A stretch of DNA of 64,000 nucleotides from Gemmatimonadota bacterium (GCA_041390125.1 JAWKQN010000022.1:5451-69450); one strand, 5' to 3'; positions 54,221 through 63,710 are shown, counted from the first letter of the stretch. Notes: generated by a model not told the origin, from the sequence alone. A program made the numbers and translations.

Positions 54221-54256
54221 CGAACGCGGAGCCCCGGTGCGGGTGCTCCGCGTTCG
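54221..54256. terminator. bidirectional terminator between dinB-like and cytochrome genes
   Basis: A perfect 12-bp stem CGAACGCGGAGC/GCTCCGCGTTCG (54221-54232 with 54245-54256) has a 12-nt loop that can fold further as CCC/GGG. It sits between two convergent genes, 39 nt after one stop and 10 nt from the other. Confidence 0.7.
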
Positions 54257-54266
54257 TGCTCCCGGA

Positions 54267-55520
54267 TCAGGGCAGGCGCGCCAGGACCTGCTGCAGCAGG
54301 AGATCCAGGGCGGCGGCCTCTCCACTCGTGATCCGCTTCGCCGCGGCGGTCTGCGCCGCATGCAACGCCACCCGGGCGTCGGCGCTACGGTCGAGCGGGG
54401 GGAGGTCGCCCGCGTCCTGGCGCTCGAGCAGATGGCGATAGGCGAACGCGACCGCGTCGTACGTCCAGTGCGCGGGCGCGTACGTGGCTGCCTGCCGTAC
54501 GTCGAGGTAGGGATCGACCAACGCGGGGGCGCGTTCGACCATCGCCTTGAGTGCGTGCACGGTGGCATGGCGGTAGAGGCCCAGCCGCTGGAGCCCGGAG
54601 GCGAGATAGACACTGGCGTGGCGGCCGGGATCGAACGACCAGGCCATCCACATCCACGCCGTCCAGTTCTCGACGCCGTTCTCGAACGCCTGGTCGCGGA
54701 TCAGAGCCAGGCGCACGGCCTGACCGACGTCCCACCAGGCGTCGTGCACGGTGCGGTGCAGCGCGACGTCGGATCCCTGCCGGAGCATGTGCTGCGCCCC
54801 CAGCGTGGCGATCCAGCGCCGCGTCTCGAAGCACTCCACGGGCCGGAGGCGCTCCAAGGGGACCGTCACGCACGGGGCGTCCGGGTTGTCGGTGGCACGC
54901 TCCGCGGTCCGGAGCCGTCCCACCGCGGTGGCGAGCCTCGCGCTCGTGGGATCGGCGTAGTAGGCCTCGAGGGCGGTGCGGGCCCATCCATCCCGGTAGT
55001 CGAGCACGCTCACGGTGAGCGGCGTCTCGGGCATCCAGTCCAGGTTGCTGCCTTCCTCGGACCAGGGTCCAAAGGGCACGGCCACCGCGACGCGGCGCAG
55101 GTCGAGCGCGCGGAGCCGCGGGGTCGTCATGCCCGCGGGCCACCCGTCGGAGCCGAAGAGCCGCTCGGCGAACTCGACGTCTCCCGCCACCGGATCCTCC
55201 CCCGGTTGGAAGAGCCTGGAGCCGCGACTCGTCGGCTGCACGGAGAGCGAGCGGACGTGCGCCACGATGTCACGGGCCGTGGCCGGCAGCACGTGCGCGA
55301 CCGCGCGGCGTTGGATGACGCTGTCCGGGAAGGAGAAGCGCGCCAGGTCGATGCCGTCCCGGGATGCGTGGCAACCCGCGCAGGTCGCCTCGAAGGCGGC
55401 CCTGCCCAGCACCGGATCGCCCGACAGGGGAGTCTCGAGCCCGACCGTCTGCACCTGGTCGCACCCGGTGACCACGAGGAGGGTGAGCACGGAGAGGCAG
55501 ACACGCGCAGGAATTCCCAT
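54267..55520 (-). CDS. monohaem cytochrome c-like lipoprotein
   Basis: 417 residues; ATG follows AGGAGGT. Lipobox VVTGC at Cys20. A single CxxCH haem site (CAGCH, about residue 50) lies in a short cytochrome c-like N-terminal part. The remaining 300 residues are mostly helical without a recognised family, containing repeated Trp/His-rich helices (WTAWMWMAWSF). It is probably an outer or inner membrane-anchored periplasmic redox protein. No partner is evident nearby. Confidence 0.78.
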   Translation of the reverse strand: MGIPARVCLSVLTLLVVTGCDQVQTVGLETPLSGDPVLGRAAFEATCAGCHASRDGIDLARFSFPDSVIQRRAVAHVLPATARDIVAHVRSLSVQPTSRGSRLFQPGEDPVAGDVEFAERLFGSDGWPAGMTTPRLRALDLRRVAVAVPFGPWSEEGSNLDWMPETPLTVSVLDYRDGWARTALEAYYADPTSARLATAVGRLRTAERATDNPDAPCVTVPLERLRPVECFETRRWIATLGAQHMLRQGSDVALHRTVHDAWWDVGQAVRLALIRDQAFENGVENWTAWMWMAWSFDPGRHASVYLASGLQRLGLYRHATVHALKAMVERAPALVDPYLDVRQAATYAPAHWTYDAVAFAYRHLLERQDAGDLPPLDRSADARVALHAAQTAAAKRITSGEAAALDLLLQQVLARLP

Positions 55521-55768
55521 ACGACCTCCTGCCGGTGCTCCACCGTTCGTGCGCGGGCACCGGTTCCGATCCGACATCCGTCTCCTCCGGGGGAGACGTC
55601 CGACCCCGCGGGCAAGGTACACGCTGGAGCCTCCGCGCACGACGGGAGCGGGGGCGGCGTGAGGGCCGCCAGGGCCGGACTGGCGGGGGCTCGCCGTCCT
55701 GGGGAGATTGGACGGGTCAGGATGGGCCGCAGCCGGCCCTCGCTCCACCCGCAGGGACAGGACGACCC

Positions 55769-56131
55769 ATGAGCCACAAGCACGTTCGCGACATTCCCGC
55801 CCAGACCGTGAAGGCGGGCACCGGCGCCCAGATGCAGGTGCTGATCGGGAGCGATCAGGGTCCCCACTTCGCCATGCGCCGGTTCGTGATGGATCCGGGG
55901 GGTGGGATGCCGCTGCACACCAACGCCGTCGAGCACGAGCAGTACGTCCTGGGCGGACGCGGCCGCGTGACCATCGGCGACCAGGTGGTCGAGGTCACCC
56001 GCGACGACGTGCTGTACATCCCGGCGGGAGTGCCTCACTCCTACGATTCGCTGGGTCCGGAGCCCTTCGAGTTCATCTGCGTGGTGCCCAACCAACCGGA
56101 TCGGATCGAGCTGGTCGAGCCGGCCTGCTGA
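55769..56131 (+). CDS. small cupin-domain protein
   Basis: 120 residues forming a single cupin. Motif 1 is GMPLHTNAVEHEQYVLGGRG (about 46-65), with His-x5-His-x-Glu-type metal ligands. Motif 2 (about 78-93) has IPAGVPHSY with the last His. Likely metal-dependent isomerase, dioxygenase or sensor. It is a single gene convergent with the DUF5916 gene; their stop codons are linked by an inverted repeat. Confidence 0.88.
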   Translation: MSHKHVRDIPAQTVKAGTGAQMQVLIGSDQGPHFAMRRFVMDPGGGMPLHTNAVEHEQYVLGGRGRVTIGDQVVEVTRDDVLYIPAGVPHSYDSLGPEPFEFICVVPNQPDRIELVEPAC

Positions 56132-56177
56132 CGTCCCAGGGGCCGGGGGCGCGGGCCATCGCCCGCGGCCGACGTCA
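56129..56177. terminator. inverted repeat joining two convergent stop codons
   Basis: TGACGTC (56129-56135), containing the cupin TGA, pairs with GACGTCA (56171-56177), containing the opposite gene's TGA. Inside, GGCC/GGCC and GCGGGC/GCCCGC extend the stem to a CATC loop at 56157-56160, with a 6-nt bulge. It likely terminates both transcripts. Confidence 0.5.
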
Positions 56178-58817
56178 CGATCCCAGCCAGTAGTTCGCCT
56201 TGATCAGGAACACGTTGCGCCCGAGGTCCGTCCAGGCGCGGCCCAGATCGGACCACGGCTCGAGGGTGGGGTCGGTGCTGCGATCCGAGCGGTTCTGGCT
56301 CCACACCAGGAAGAGCGTGGAGCCCGGCCGGTACTCCCAGCGCACCACCAGGTTGCCGCGCAGGGAGCGCACCCGGAAGTCGGGATCGGCGAACGCGAGG
56401 GCGGGCGCGGGCCCGGGCCCATCGGCGTCGGCGGAGTAGCGACCGCTCCCCTCGTCGAAGCGGAGCGTGGACCCTTCGCTTCCGTACGGCAGGAAGTCGT
56501 AGCTCGCGGGCCGACGCAGGGCGCGGAAGGCCTCGTAGTCCCCGTTCGACACGAAGGGCTGCGCATAGAGCTGGACCGTGAGCGCGGGCGTGAGCGCGAG
56601 ATCCACGCGCAGCGTGGCCTCCAGGCTCTCCCGCTCCAGGCCCGCGAACAGGTAGCGCGCGCCGAAGGTCGCGCTCGCCGCGGCATCCGCGGCCTGTGTC
56701 ACGTAGAAGGCGTCGTCCTCGCTCCTGCGATAGGCCGCCGCCACGCTCCAGCTCCACCAGCCGCTCCCCCGCCCCGCGAGCGACGGCGTCAGCGCCACCG
56801 ACCACGATCCGACCTCGGACTCCGTCCAGGTGGCGCGCAACCCGCCCGACACGCCGCGGCGGTCGTCGCTCGACACCCCGCCGGAGACGAACCAACCCGC
56901 CGGCTGCACCATGCGCGGCCCACCTCGGGTCTCGCGCGTGCTCAGCGCCTCCAGGTCGCGGCGGAGCGCGAGGTCGAAGCTGCGGAAGCCCTGCGTCTGC
57001 CCGCTCAGATCCACGCGCACGTTCGTACCGGTGCGGGTCCCGCCGAAGTCCCAGAACGAGAAGGCCTGCCCGCTGACGCGCAACGAACGGAACGTGGCGC
57101 TCGGGCTCAGCCAGCGGCGCCTCAGCAGCCCGAACAGGACGTGGCGGTCGGCCTGGTTCTGGAATCCGGCGTCATTGAGCTCGAATCCGGGCGAGAGCGA
57201 TTGGCCGTTCAGGCTGTAGATCCAATCCCCCGCCTCCTTCACCAACTCCAGCTCGGCGCCCCAGCCGCCGAGCGCGGTGGACTCCGGGTCGAGCTCGAGA
57301 TGGTCCTGATCCGGGCGCTGGAAGAACCGGGCGGACGAACGCTGCGCCCGCAGGATGGCGGCGGCGGGCCCGCGCACGTGCGAGGCGCCCACCCAGCCGC
57401 GCAGCGCGTGGGCGCGGTTGCCCCAGCGGCGCACGAAGTCGATGCCACCGGTGACGGCACCGTCCCGCAGGACGTCGAACGCCGGGCCGCCCTGCTCGCG
57501 CAGGCTGTTCGTCACGATGAGGCCCACCTCGCTGCCGCTCGCGTTGAAGTCCCGGCGGACCCGCACCACGGACAGGTTCGTGCGCGGCTCGACCGGTACC
57601 TCGACGACGGGGCCACCGGGGCTCTCGATCACACGCGCGTGCTCGCGGTCCGTGGTGGCGTTCAGGACGCCCACGGTCCATCCGGACGGCGTGCGCCCCG
57701 ACACCTTGGCGGCACCGAGGATCGTGGAGGCGGACGGCGCGTCGACGAACAGGCCGGAGGCACCCAGGCTCGGCGCGCGCCCGACGCGGCGCGTGTAGAA
57801 GAAGCGCATGCTGCTCAGACCGCCGAAGTCGAAGGCACTCGCGCCCTCGACGAAGAACGGGCGGCGCTCCTCGAAGAACTGCTCGAAGGCGCTGAGGTTC
57901 ACTACCGCCGGGTCCGCCTCCACCTGCCCGAAGTCGGGATTGAAGGTGGCGTCGAGCGTGAGCGATCCCGTCAGCCCGTACTTCAGGTCCAGCCCGCCGG
58001 ACAGGCCGTAGACGCTCCCGTCGTCGAACGGGCTCGTCGGATCGGCGCGCGCATCGAAGGAGCCGCTGGCCACCGTGTAGGGAAGGATCTCCAGCCGGTC
58101 GGGTGCTTCGAGCCCCAGGAGGCCCTCGAGATGGCCGAAGCGGGACGCGAACCCGGGCTCGGTGGGGGGCGTCCAGGCCCAATCGACCACTTCCCCCGCT
58201 GCGACGATGTCGCGCCGGAACTGGACGCCCCAGACGGGAGCGGCCCCACCTCCCGCGAAGCGGAGCTGCGTGAACGGGATCCGGATCTCGGCCGTCCACC
58301 CCGCGGAGTCGACCCGGGTGGCGGCCTCCCACACCGGATCCCAGGTCATGTCCATCCCGCTCTCGCTGTCGTTGGGCGCGATCAGGTCGTTGCGCCCTCC
58401 CGCCGGTGTGACCCCGAACACGTACGCCGTGCGGTGGTCGTGCTGCGAATCGAGCATGACCAGGAACTGGTCGTTGAACAGCCCGAAGGAGTCGCGCCGC
58501 CCGCGGAGCCGCGAGACGGTGCCCCCGTCGCGCGCGGAGAGCCGCGCGCCCACGTACAGCGCCTCGCGCGTGAAGGTGACGCGCACTTCGGTGTGTTCGC
58601 TCGCCGGCGCTCCGTCTCCGGGCCGGGTGCGTCGGAATCCGTCCATCACCGGGGCTTCCCGCCATGCGGGGTCGTCGAGGTGCCCGTCCACCCGTGGTGC
58701 CACGGCGGCGGGCACCGCCCGCGCGACCGGCGGCGTCCGTCCGTGCCCGGCCGTGTCCGGCGCGAGCGAGGGAGCAGCGGCCTGGACGCTCATCCACAGC
58801 AGCAGGAGCGGCTTCAC
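56175..58817 (-). CDS. DUF5916 outer-membrane protein with family 9 carbohydrate-binding-like domain
   Basis: 880 residues with a GTG start. After a signal peptide (LLLLWMSV...A), residues about 40-230 form a CBM9-like domain (VDGHLDDPAWREA, EVRVTFTREALYVGAR). The rest is the DUF5916 beta-barrel-like region with DPVWEAATRVDSAGWTAEIR, FFVEGASAFDFGG and many alternating strands. Members are abundant in Bacteroidota and Gemmatimonadota; the function is not established but a carbohydrate-linked outer-membrane role is plausible. The fixed end overlaps a terminator. Confidence 0.9.
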   Translation of the reverse strand: MKPLLLLWMSVQAAAPSLAPDTAGHGRTPPVARAVPAAVAPRVDGHLDDPAWREAPVMDGFRRTRPGDGAPASEHTEVRVTFTREALYVGARLSARDGGTVSRLRGRRDSFGLFNDQFLVMLDSQHDHRTAYVFGVTPAGGRNDLIAPNDSESGMDMTWDPVWEAATRVDSAGWTAEIRIPFTQLRFAGGGAAPVWGVQFRRDIVAAGEVVDWAWTPPTEPGFASRFGHLEGLLGLEAPDRLEILPYTVASGSFDARADPTSPFDDGSVYGLSGGLDLKYGLTGSLTLDATFNPDFGQVEADPAVVNLSAFEQFFEERRPFFVEGASAFDFGGLSSMRFFYTRRVGRAPSLGASGLFVDAPSASTILGAAKVSGRTPSGWTVGVLNATTDREHARVIESPGGPVVEVPVEPRTNLSVVRVRRDFNASGSEVGLIVTNSLREQGGPAFDVLRDGAVTGGIDFVRRWGNRAHALRGWVGASHVRGPAAAILRAQRSSARFFQRPDQDHLELDPESTALGGWGAELELVKEAGDWIYSLNGQSLSPGFELNDAGFQNQADRHVLFGLLRRRWLSPSATFRSLRVSGQAFSFWDFGGTRTGTNVRVDLSGQTQGFRSFDLALRRDLEALSTRETRGGPRMVQPAGWFVSGGVSSDDRRGVSGGLRATWTESEVGSWSVALTPSLAGRGSGWWSWSVAAAYRRSEDDAFYVTQAADAAASATFGARYLFAGLERESLEATLRVDLALTPALTVQLYAQPFVSNGDYEAFRALRRPASYDFLPYGSEGSTLRFDEGSGRYSADADGPGPAPALAFADPDFRVRSLRGNLVVRWEYRPGSTLFLVWSQNRSDRSTDPTLEPWSDLGRAWTDLGRNVFLIKANYWLGS

Positions 58818-59214
58818 GCGGCCACCGGGCCCGCGGTGCGAGGGCCAGTCCGTGTCACCTGTGCTTTACGCATGTTGTCGTCCAGTTCGCGGGCACTGCG
58901 CGGCATGGCCCTGGCCTGCCGCGTGCATGCGTCGGTCCCACGCGCCAGGCTCCTCCGCCGAGTCCAGAAGGAACCACGGGGGTCGGGGCAGCCGCAACCG
59001 GGACGCGCATCGGCCGCGGCCTCCGCCGGTCCGCGCCTGTCCCGAGCACTGGCGGATCGCCAGAAAGCGCGCCGTTCGGCGACTTCCGGGGACCGGTCAT
59101 TGCGCCGGGAGCGAGACCTCCCGAGAATGGGCGCGTTTTCGTATTTTGTGGGGCTTTCAGGCCGTCGGAGCGATCGGCCTTTCCAGGCCTCGGACGGCAG
59201 GAGAACGCGCAGGG
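58818..59214. other. divergent intergenic region with inverted repeats
   Basis: 397 bases. It contains CTGGCG-GAT-CGCCAG (59050-59064) and CGGGAG-N6-CTCCCG (59106-59123), the latter followed by a locally AT-richer run (TTTTCGTATTTTG) that could be part of a promoter for the Trm112/cytochrome/oxidase genes. No small gene was recognised. Confidence 0.4.
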
Positions 59215-59481
59215 ATGGTCGACCAGGAGCTCCTCGGGATCCTCGTATGTCCGGAGAGCCGTCAGCCCGTGCGTGAAGCGGAGCCCGGCCTTCTCGAGCG
59301 CGTCAACGCCGCCATCGCGGCCGGAACCGTGACCACGCGCGGCGGGGAGCGTCCCCAGGGCCCGATCCAGGGAGGGCTCCTCCGCGAAGACGGGACCCTG
59401 CTGTACCCCGTGCGGGACGACATCCCGATCATGCTCATCGACGAGGCCATCCCGCTCGAGCGGACCGCCTCGGACGCCTGA
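59215..59481 (+). CDS. Trm112-like small protein
   Basis: 88 residues. The N-terminal LLGILVCPESRQPV and C-terminal YPVRDDIPIMLIDEA match the Trm112/UPF0434 fold. In eukaryotes Trm112 activates methyltransferases; bacterial homologues are mostly uncharacterised. Only one Cys of the usual zinc site is seen. It ends 22 bp before the cytochrome gene, so it may share its transcript. Confidence 0.85.
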   Translation: MVDQELLGILVCPESRQPVREAEPGLLERVNAAIAAGTVTTRGGERPQGPIQGGLLREDGTLLYPVRDDIPIMLIDEAIPLERTASDA

Positions 59482-59503
59482 TCCAACCAATCAAGCCAGG
59501 ACG

Positions 59504-60139
59504 ATGGACCGAACTCGGATTGTGCGGCTCGGCACGGGGCTGATGGCCCTGCTGGGCACCGTGGCCTGCGGAGCGGCCCCCTCGCAGGGAGTGGCGCGTG
59601 GCGAGGCCATCTTCGACACGTGCGTGCCGTGCCACGGCGCGGCCGGGGAAGGCAACCTGGCGCTGGGCGCGCCGGCCATCGCCGGGCTCCCCGAGTATTA
59701 CGTCGCGGCCCAGCTCCAGAGCTTCCAGGCGAATTGGCGCGGCGCCCACCCGTTCGACACGGTCGGCATCCGCATGAAGTCCATGGTGCAGGCCTTGGAT
59801 CTCGAGGGGGACCTGGAGTCGGTCGCGCAGTACGTGGCCACGCTCCCCGGAGTGGACCCGGCGACCACGCTCCACGGGGACCCCGAAGCGGGCCGCGCCA
59901 GCTACCAGGTCTGCGTCGCCTGCCACGGTCCCGACGGAAAGGGAGTCGAGGCGGTGCGCTCCCCGCCGCTGGTGGGACAGCACGACTGGTACCTCCTGGC
60001 CCAGTTCCAGAAGTTCCGCAAAGGCTGGCGCGGCGCCGATCCCCAGGACGCCTTCGGCCAGACGATGCGCCCCAACTCGATGCTGCTCGACGACGAGCAG
60101 GTCACCGACGTCATCGCCTACATCCAGACGCTGCAGTAG
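59504..60139 (+). CDS. dihaem cytochrome c lipoprotein
   Basis: 211 residues. Lipobox TVAC near Cys22. Two cytochrome c domains, each with CxxCH: CVPCH (about 40) and CVACH (about 138). The two halves are similar, as in cytochrome c4-like proteins. Candidate axial Met ligands lie in MKSM and TMRPNSM. Being first in the oxidase operon, it is a likely electron donor to the CuA site of subunit II. Confidence 0.93.
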   Translation: MDRTRIVRLGTGLMALLGTVACGAAPSQGVARGEAIFDTCVPCHGAAGEGNLALGAPAIAGLPEYYVAAQLQSFQANWRGAHPFDTVGIRMKSMVQALDLEGDLESVAQYVATLPGVDPATTLHGDPEAGRASYQVCVACHGPDGKGVEAVRSPPLVGQHDWYLLAQFQKFRKGWRGADPQDAFGQTMRPNSMLLDDEQVTDVIAYIQTLQ

Positions 60140-60153
60140 GAGGCTCGACTCCC

Positions 60154-60336
60154 ATGGCGAACGAAGTCGCGTCCACCGGCGGCCGGATCCCGGTCGAACA
60201 GGCGTCCATCAAGGACTCGTACCTCGACATCCCGGACGAGACCAATCCGGCGATCCTCGACGCCCGCAAGACGTTCCTGGCGACAGTGATCGGCGCCGTG
60301 CTGTTCATCGGCGCCATCCTCCTGTTCATTCTCTGA
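60154..60336 (+). CDS. small single-helix membrane protein of the oxidase operon
   Basis: 60 residues; GGAGG at 60139-60143. A polar N-terminal half (DIPDETNPAILDARK) precedes one transmembrane helix (about 40-60) ending at the stop. It lies between the cytochrome c and coxB genes and is probably an accessory or assembly subunit of the oxidase. No family recognised. Confidence 0.8.
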   Translation: MANEVASTGGRIPVEQASIKDSYLDIPDETNPAILDARKTFLATVIGAVLFIGAILLFIL

Positions 60337-60349
60337 TCCCGACGGATCC

Positions 60350-61027
60350 ATGATCGAACGACTGATCCTGCAGGCGTCGGACTACGCCGCCTCCATCGAT
60401 GGGCTGATCCTGCTCATCGCGGTGCTGACCGGCTTCTGGTTCCTGGCGGCCGAGTTCATGTTCTTCTGGCTGATCCTGCGCTTCCGCGCCAAGGACGGCG
60501 TGAAGAGCCAGTACATCACGGGCAAGGAGAAGCACCTCAAGCGCTGGATCACCATCCCCCACGCGCTGGTGCTGGTCTGCGACATCTTCATCGTCGCGGG
60601 CGCGGTCCGGGTCTGGTACAACATCAAGCAGAACCTCCCCGAGGCCGACGCCACCGTCCGCGTGATCGGACAGCAGTGGGCCTGGGTCTTCCAGCACCCG
60701 GGGGCGGACAACGAGCTCGACACCCCGGACGACATCTGGACCACGGACGAGCTGCACGTCCAGAACGACCAGGTCTACCACTACCAGCTGCAGTCGCGGG
60801 ACGTGCTGCACGACTTCTCCGTCCCCGTCTTCCGTCTCAAGCAGGACGCGGTGCCCGGCCGCACCATCACCGGGTGGTTCCGGCCCACACGGGCAGGGAC
60901 CTATGACATCCAGTGCGCCGAGATCTGCGGGATCGGCCACGGGGTGATGTTCGGCCGCATCGTGGTCGAAGACGCGAACGAGCATGCCGCTTGGGTCGCC
61001 GCCAACACCCCAGTGAACTCGCAGTAG
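60350..61027 (+). CDS. coxB: cytochrome c oxidase subunit II
   Basis: 225 residues. Two membrane helices (about 15-40 and 70-95) precede the cupredoxin domain. The CuA site is complete: His in VLHDFSVP and C-x3-C-x3-H-x2-M (CAEICGIGHGVM) near 188-200. There is no fused cytochrome c domain, consistent with a separate donor gene upstream. It receives electrons from cytochrome c and passes them to haem a in subunit I. Confidence 0.97.
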   Translation: MIERLILQASDYAASIDGLILLIAVLTGFWFLAAEFMFFWLILRFRAKDGVKSQYITGKEKHLKRWITIPHALVLVCDIFIVAGAVRVWYNIKQNLPEADATVRVIGQQWAWVFQHPGADNELDTPDDIWTTDELHVQNDQVYHYQLQSRDVLHDFSVPVFRLKQDAVPGRTITGWFRPTRAGTYDIQCAEICGIGHGVMFGRIVVEDANEHAAWVAANTPVNSQ

Positions 61028-61046
61028 CGGGAAGGAAAGCGAGAGA

Positions 61047-62759
61047 ATGGCTCACGCCGCCGCCACCGAGGTCCACGGGCACGACGCCCACGCCCACGAG
61101 CACCACGGGCCCACCGGGATCCTCAAGTACATCTGGTCGACCGACCACAAGATCATCGCCATGCAGTACCTCTTCACCGGCATGGCGATGGGTGTGATCG
61201 GCGGCCTGATGGCGTACGTCTTCCGTATGCAGCTGGCCTTCCCGGGGATGCCGGTGCCGGGCTTCGGCACGGTCTCCCCCGGCGAGTACAACGCGCTGGT
61301 CACCAACCACGGATCGATCATGATCTTCTGGGTGGCCATGCCGGTGCTGATCGCCGCGTTCGGGAACTACCTGATCCCGCTGATGATCGGCGCGGACGAC
61401 ATGGTGTTCCCGCGCATCAACCGCCTGTCGTACCAGGTGTTCCTGGTCAGCGCCATCCTGCTGCTCCTCTCGCTGGTGGTGGAGGGGGGTGGGTTCGGTG
61501 GTGCCTGGACGTCGTATCCGCCGCTGTCGGCCAACGAGACCTACAACCTCACGCCGCTGGGCTCGAGCCTGTGGCTCACGGCCGTCGCGCTGGAGTTCGT
61601 GGCCTTCCTGTTGGGCGGGATCAACTTCATCACCACCCTGATGAACTCGCGCGCGCCCGGGATGAAGGCCTACGACATCCCGCTCGTCGTGTGGATGATC
61701 GTCATCGCCAGCATCCTGTTCATGCTGTCGGTCGGACCCCTCATCGCCGGCGCGGTGATGCTGCTGTTCGATCAGACCATCGGAACGGGATTCTACGACC
61801 CCCTGCGGGGCGGTGACCCGATCCTGTGGCAGCACCTGTTCTGGTTCTTCGGACACCCCGAGGTCTACGTGGTGCTCCTGCCCGCGATCGGGATCGTGAT
61901 CGAGATCGTGGCCACGTTCGCCCGCAAGAAGCTCTTCGGCTACAAGATCATGCTGTACACGGCGGTCGCGACCGGCGTGTTGAGCTTCTTCGTGTGGGCC
62001 CACCACCAGTTCATCGCGGGGATCGACCCCCGGATGGCCAACATCTTCACGGTCACCACGCTCCTCATCTCGGTGCCCATCGCCGAGCTGCTCTTCGTGA
62101 TGATCGCCACGCTCTACGGCGGCTCCATCACGCTGAACACGCCCATGCTGTGGGCGCTCGCCTTCATCGCCGAGTTCCTCATCGGAGGTGTGACGGGCAT
62201 CTTCCTGGGCGCGAGCGGCGCGGACGTCTACCTGCACGACACCTACTTCGTGCTGGCACACTTCCACTACACGTTCTTCCCGATCGCCATCATCGGGACG
62301 TTCGCCGCGCTGAGTTACTGGTTCCCGAAGATGTTCGGGCGCATGATGAACGACCGCCTCGGCAAGATCCACTTCTGGGGCACCATCATCCCGTTCAACT
62401 TCATCTTCATCCCGCTGTTCGTGCTCGGGCTGGGCGGGCAGCACCGCCGGATCTACAACTTCCAGAACTTCCCCGAGCTGGCGGCCATGCAGCCGTTCCG
62501 GGTGTTGGCCACGGTGTCGCTGATCATCATGCTGCTCTTCCAGATCGTGTTCTTCTACAACCTCTTCCACAGCATGCGGAAGGGCGAGAAGGCCGGGAAG
62601 AACCCCTGGAAGGCCAACACGCTGGAGTGGACCACGGAGTCGCCGCCCCCGCACGGCAACTGGCCGGCGAACGAGATGCCGCGTGTCTACCGGGGCCCGT
62701 ACGAGTACGCGCACCCGGATCGCGAAGAAGACTACTGGCCGCAGAACCTTCCTGCCTGA
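61047..62759 (+). CDS. coxA: cytochrome c oxidase subunit I
   Basis: 570 residues, twelve membrane helices. The haem/CuB ligands are visible: a His in TNHGS-type helix II, GHPEVY with the proton-channel Glu and the His-Tyr pair, HHQF, and HFHYTFF carrying the haem a3 and haem a ligands. GHPEV with Glu indicates the A1 type of haem-copper oxidase. The N-terminus is His-rich (HGHDAHAHEHHG), which might bind metal. It reduces oxygen to water and pumps protons. Confidence 0.98.
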   Translation: MAHAAATEVHGHDAHAHEHHGPTGILKYIWSTDHKIIAMQYLFTGMAMGVIGGLMAYVFRMQLAFPGMPVPGFGTVSPGEYNALVTNHGSIMIFWVAMPVLIAAFGNYLIPLMIGADDMVFPRINRLSYQVFLVSAILLLLSLVVEGGGFGGAWTSYPPLSANETYNLTPLGSSLWLTAVALEFVAFLLGGINFITTLMNSRAPGMKAYDIPLVVWMIVIASILFMLSVGPLIAGAVMLLFDQTIGTGFYDPLRGGDPILWQHLFWFFGHPEVYVVLLPAIGIVIEIVATFARKKLFGYKIMLYTAVATGVLSFFVWAHHQFIAGIDPRMANIFTVTTLLISVPIAELLFVMIATLYGGSITLNTPMLWALAFIAEFLIGGVTGIFLGASGADVYLHDTYFVLAHFHYTFFPIAIIGTFAALSYWFPKMFGRMMNDRLGKIHFWGTIIPFNFIFIPLFVLGLGGQHRRIYNFQNFPELAAMQPFRVLATVSLIIMLLFQIVFFYNLFHSMRKGEKAGKNPWKANTLEWTTESPPPHGNWPANEMPRVYRGPYEYAHPDREEDYWPQNLPA

Positions 62760-62771
62760 GGTCGACGCAAC

Positions 62772-63341
62772 GTGAAGCCCATCGCCACCACCCGTTACGC
62801 CACCGGGATCCCCACCGGCCGCCTGGCCATCTGGTGGATCCTGGCCTCCGAGGTCGTCATCTTCGGCGGCCTCATCGCGGCCTATCTGATGTTCCGGCTC
62901 GGCCATCCCGAGTGGGCCGAGGCCTCCGCGGTCACCAACATGTGGATCGGGGCGTTCAACACGTTCGTGCTGCTGTCCTCCAGCTTCACGGCCGTGCTGG
63001 CCCACCAGGCCGCCGAGCAGGGGGACGGCCCCAAGGCGGCCCGCCTGCTCTCCTTCACCATCCTGGGCGCGCTGATCTTCCTGGGGGTCAAGTCCTTCGA
63101 GTGGTACTCCGAGATCAGCCACGGCTACACCATCACGGCCAACGGCTTCTGGAGCTTCTACTACACGGCCGCCGGGCTGCACGCCCTGCACGTGATCGCC
63201 GGCGCCGTCATCATGGGCTTCATCGCCCGGGATGCCCGCAAGAACCGTGAGCTGCAGCGCGTCGAGTTGATCGGGATCTACTGGCACTTCGTGGACGTGG
63301 TCTGGATCTTCCTGTTCCCCCTGCTGTACATCGCGAAGTAG
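62772..63341 (+). CDS. coxC: cytochrome c oxidase subunit III
   Basis: 189 residues with a GTG start, five membrane helices. The EVVIFGGLIAAY and LHALHVIAGAVIMG segments are typical, with SFEWYSEISHG between. It is the shorter bacterial form lacking the first two helices. It stabilises subunit I. A second subunit III-like gene begins at 63782. Confidence 0.93.
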   Translation: MKPIATTRYATGIPTGRLAIWWILASEVVIFGGLIAAYLMFRLGHPEWAEASAVTNMWIGAFNTFVLLSSSFTAVLAHQAAEQGDGPKAARLLSFTILGALIFLGVKSFEWYSEISHGYTITANGFWSFYYTAAGLHALHVIAGAVIMGFIARDARKNRELQRVELIGIYWHFVDVVWIFLFPLLYIAK

Positions 63342-63347
63342 AGGGTC

Positions 63348-63710
63348 ATGAGCGAACATTCCGAGCACCACATCAACTACACCAGGATCTACATCATCCT
63401 CCTGGTGCTCCTGATCGTGTCGATCATCGGACCCGAGATCGGGATCCGGTGGCTGACCCTGATCACCGCCTTCGGAATCGCGCTGGTGAAGGCGAACCTG
63501 GTGATCCAGAACTTCATGCACCTGCGCACGGAGCGCCGCATCATGAAGTGGCTGCTCGCCGCGTCGCTGGTGTTGATGTTCCTGATGTTCTTCGCCGTGG
63601 CGCCGGACGTCATGCGCCACACCGGCACGAACTGGCAGAACGATGCTGCCCAGGCCGCCATCGAGCGCGGCGTGGGGGGCGGCGAGCACGGGGGTGAGGC
63701 GGCACACTAG
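63348..63710 (+). CDS. coxD: cytochrome c oxidase subunit IV-type membrane protein
   Basis: 120 residues, three membrane helices. It resembles the prokaryotic subunit IV (COX4_pro) family: conserved ALVKANLVIQNFMHL with Lys and His in helix 2. The C-terminal tail is Gly/His-rich. It lies in the oxidase operon 6 bp after coxC and probably assists in assembly of the copper centre. Confidence 0.9.
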   Translation: MSEHSEHHINYTRIYIILLVLLIVSIIGPEIGIRWLTLITAFGIALVKANLVIQNFMHLRTERRIMKWLLAASLVLMFLMFFAVAPDVMRHTGTNWQNDAAQAAIERGVGGGEHGGEAAH

